Source: Thiotrichales bacterium (GTDB lineage: Bacteria; Pseudomonadota; Gammaproteobacteria; J044). From it: DNA of 6,210 nt. A program made the translations under genes and the position numbers. Where the stretch lies: NCBI GenBank assembly GCA_024762895.1, contig JANTGN010000156.1:1-6210 (forward strand). The letters are read 5' to 3'. Positions 4,475 to 6,210 of the stretch are shown one piece after another. Below the pieces are notes generated by a model. The model was not told the DNA's origin, searched no databases, and worked only from the letters and a program-made list of their open reading frames with translations. Each line of letters begins with the position of its first letter. Position 1 is the first letter of the stretch.

Positions 4475-6210
4475 ATGTCAGACAATAGGGAAATCGATTA
4501 CGAGGGCATTGAAAAACAGCCCGTGTCGGTGTTTACCGAGAAGGCCTACCTGGATTATTCCATGTACGTCATTATGGACCGTGCCCTGCCAAACATCGGC
4601 GATGGCCTGAAGCCGGTGCAGCGTCGAATCCTTTATGCCATGTCCGAACTGGGCTTATCGGCAGCTTCAAAGCATAAAAAATCCGCGCGTACGGTGGGTG
4701 ATGTACTGGGTAAATTCCACCCCCATGGTGATACCGCCTGTTACGAGGCCATGGTATTGATGGCACAGCCATTCTCCTACCGTTATCCACTCGTCGATGG
4801 TCAGGGTAACTGGGGCTCTCAGGATGACCCTAAATCCTTTGCGGCCATGCGCTATACCGAGTCCAGGCTGTCGCCCTATGCCCGTGTCTTTCTGGATGAG
4901 CTGGGACAGGGTACTGTCGACTGGCAGCCCAATTTCGATGGCACCCTCAAGGAACCCAGGACCCTCCCTGCACGGTTGCCCAATGTGTTGCTCAATGGTA
5001 CGACCGGTATTGCCGTTGGCATGGCGACCGATATACCGCCGCATAATCTGCGCGAGGTTGTGAGTGCCTGCATCCACCTGCTGGAAGAGCCCAAGGCCGA
5101 TCTCGATGCCCTGTTGATGCATATCCAGGGTCCGGATTTTCCTACCGAGGCCGAGATCATTACTCCACGCAATGAACTCCTGGAAATGTATCGCAAGGGG
5201 ACCGGTAGTGTCCGCATGCGTGCCCGGTGGGTGAGGGAGGATGGGGATATTGTCATCGATGCCCTGCCATACCAGTCTTCAGGGGCCAAGGTGCTGGAAC
5301 AGATCGCCCAGCAGATGCAGGCCAAGAAACTGCCCATGGTGGAGGATCTGCGCGATGAGTCCGATCATGAGCATCCGACGCGCCTGGTCATTGTTCCACG
5401 TTCCAGTCGCGTGGACATCGACAGCATGATGAAGCACCTGTTTGCCACCACGGATCTTGAACGGACCTACCGCGTCAATATGAATGTGATCGGTATCGAT
5501 GGACGGCCCCAGGTCAAAGATCTGCGATCCATGTTGAAGGAGTGGCTGACCTACCGCACCACCACGGTCAGGCGGCGACTTGAGTGGCGCCTTGATAAGG
5601 TCCTGGCACGGCTGCATATCCTTGAGGGCCTGTTGATCGCGTTCCTGAATATCGACGAGGTCATTCATATCATTCGTACCGAGGATGAACCCAAACCGGT
5701 CCTGATGAGTCGTTTTGGTATTACGGATGATCAGGCCGAGGCCATCCTCGAACTCAAGTTAAGGCATCTGGCCAGGCTTGAAGAAATGAAGATCCGTGGT
5801 GAGCAGGATGAACTGGCCAAAGAGCGAGATGAGCTGGAAAAGGTCCTGGGATCGAAACAGCGTCTCAGGACCCTGATTCGTAAGGAGCTGCAGGCGGATG
5901 CGGAGAAATTCGGCGATGATCGCCGCTCTCCGATCGTTGAGCGTGAAGCCGCACAGGCCATGGATGAGTCTGCGCTCGTACCGACCGAACCGGTGACGGT
6001 GGTGCTGTCAGAGAAGGGCTGGGCGCGGTCTGGTAAAGGCCATGAGATGGACGCTACAAGCCTGAACTATAAGGCCGGTGACGCCTATCTGGCTTCTGCC
6101 CGCGGACGCAGTAATCAGCTGGCCATCTTCCTGGATTCATTCGGGCGCAGTTATGCCATCGCAGCCCATACCCTGCCTTCCGCCAGAGGGCAGGGCGAAC
6201 CCCTGACAGG
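4475..6210 (+). CDS. parC: DNA topoisomerase IV subunit A (ParC), C-terminus cut by window edge
   Basis: This is the DNA-cleaving subunit of topoisomerase IV. I translated 578 codons with no stop; E. coli ParC has about 752 residues, so roughly 170 are missing. The winged-helix breakage domain contains ARTVGDVLGKFHPHGD (71-86) and the catalytic pair R126-Y127 in AAMRYTE, equivalent to E. coli R119-Y120. The tower region follows (GIAVGMATDIPPHNL, LPMVEDLRDESDHE). A long charged helical region (AILELKLRHLARLEEMKIRGEQ onward, about 425-485) forms the C-gate coiled coil. The C-terminal DNA-binding domain begins near 505 (EPVTVVLSEKGWARSGKG), and the window ends just after the ParC-type ARGQGEPLT segment (570-578), which supports ParC over GyrA. 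Start ATG 4475 is followed by an N-terminus about seven residues longer than that of E. coli. Position 87, equivalent to E. coli S80, is Thr; the E84 equivalent (E91) is kept. Confidence 0.98.
   Translation, partial: MSDNREIDYEGIEKQPVSVFTEKAYLDYSMYVIMDRALPNIGDGLKPVQRRILYAMSELGLSAASKHKKSARTVGDVLGKFHPHGDTACYEAMVLMAQPFSYRYPLVDGQGNWGSQDDPKSFAAMRYTESRLSPYARVFLDELGQGTVDWQPNFDGTLKEPRTLPARLPNVLLNGTTGIAVGMATDIPPHNLREVVSACIHLLEEPKADLDALLMHIQGPDFPTEAEIITPRNELLEMYRKGTGSVRMRARWVREDGDIVIDALPYQSSGAKVLEQIAQQMQAKKLPMVEDLRDESDHEHPTRLVIVPRSSRVDIDSMMKHLFATTDLERTYRVNMNVIGIDGRPQVKDLRSMLKEWLTYRTTTVRRRLEWRLDKVLARLHILEGLLIAFLNIDEVIHIIRTEDEPKPVLMSRFGITDDQAEAILELKLRHLARLEEMKIRGEQDELAKERDELEKVLGSKQRLRTLIRKELQADAEKFGDDRRSPIVEREAAQAMDESALVPTEPVTVVLSEKGWARSGKGHEMDATSLNYKAGDAYLASARGRSNQLAIFLDSFGRSYAIAAHTLPSARGQGEPLT

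Overview
The window looks like chromosome from a motile gammaproteobacterium of moderately high GC content. ParE and ParC, as I recall the enterobacterial proteins, align almost end to end with this sequence, and the chemoreceptor gene has a good match to a flagellar sigma-28 (FliA) promoter. I cannot name the genus. The layout is two divergent transcription units around an AT-rich spacer of 285 bases.

Left (1-1316, minus strand): a methyl-accepting chemotaxis protein, cut at its C-terminus by the window edge. It has two closely spaced N-terminal membrane segments with almost no periplasmic loop, HAMP-like segments, a canonical signalling tip, and a C-terminal chemoreceptor zinc-binding (CZB) domain with all four predicted zinc ligands. 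Its leader carries two abutting inverted repeats and a possible 18-codon upstream ORF that overlaps the receptor start.

Middle spacer (1317-1601): a sigma-28-like promoter faces left. Candidate sigma-70 promoters for the topoisomerase operon face right. There is also an AT-rich inverted-repeat patch.

Right (1602-6210, plus strand): parE (complete, 628 codons), a 309-codon HAD-superfamily phosphatase-like gene whose start overlaps the parE stop by one base, a 57-base gap, then parC (first 578 codons, cut by the right edge). ParE and ParC form topoisomerase IV, which decatenates daughter chromosomes. The HAD gene between its two subunits is the most notable point of organisation, and its substrate cannot be read from the sequence.

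I found no mobile element, CRISPR array, tRNA, rRNA or clear intrinsic terminator. The window is mostly conserved housekeeping DNA, and I see no convincing evidence of a wholly new system. The points most worth checking are the parE-HAD-parC arrangement, the leader architecture of the receptor gene, and its zinc-sensing, loop-less receptor design.
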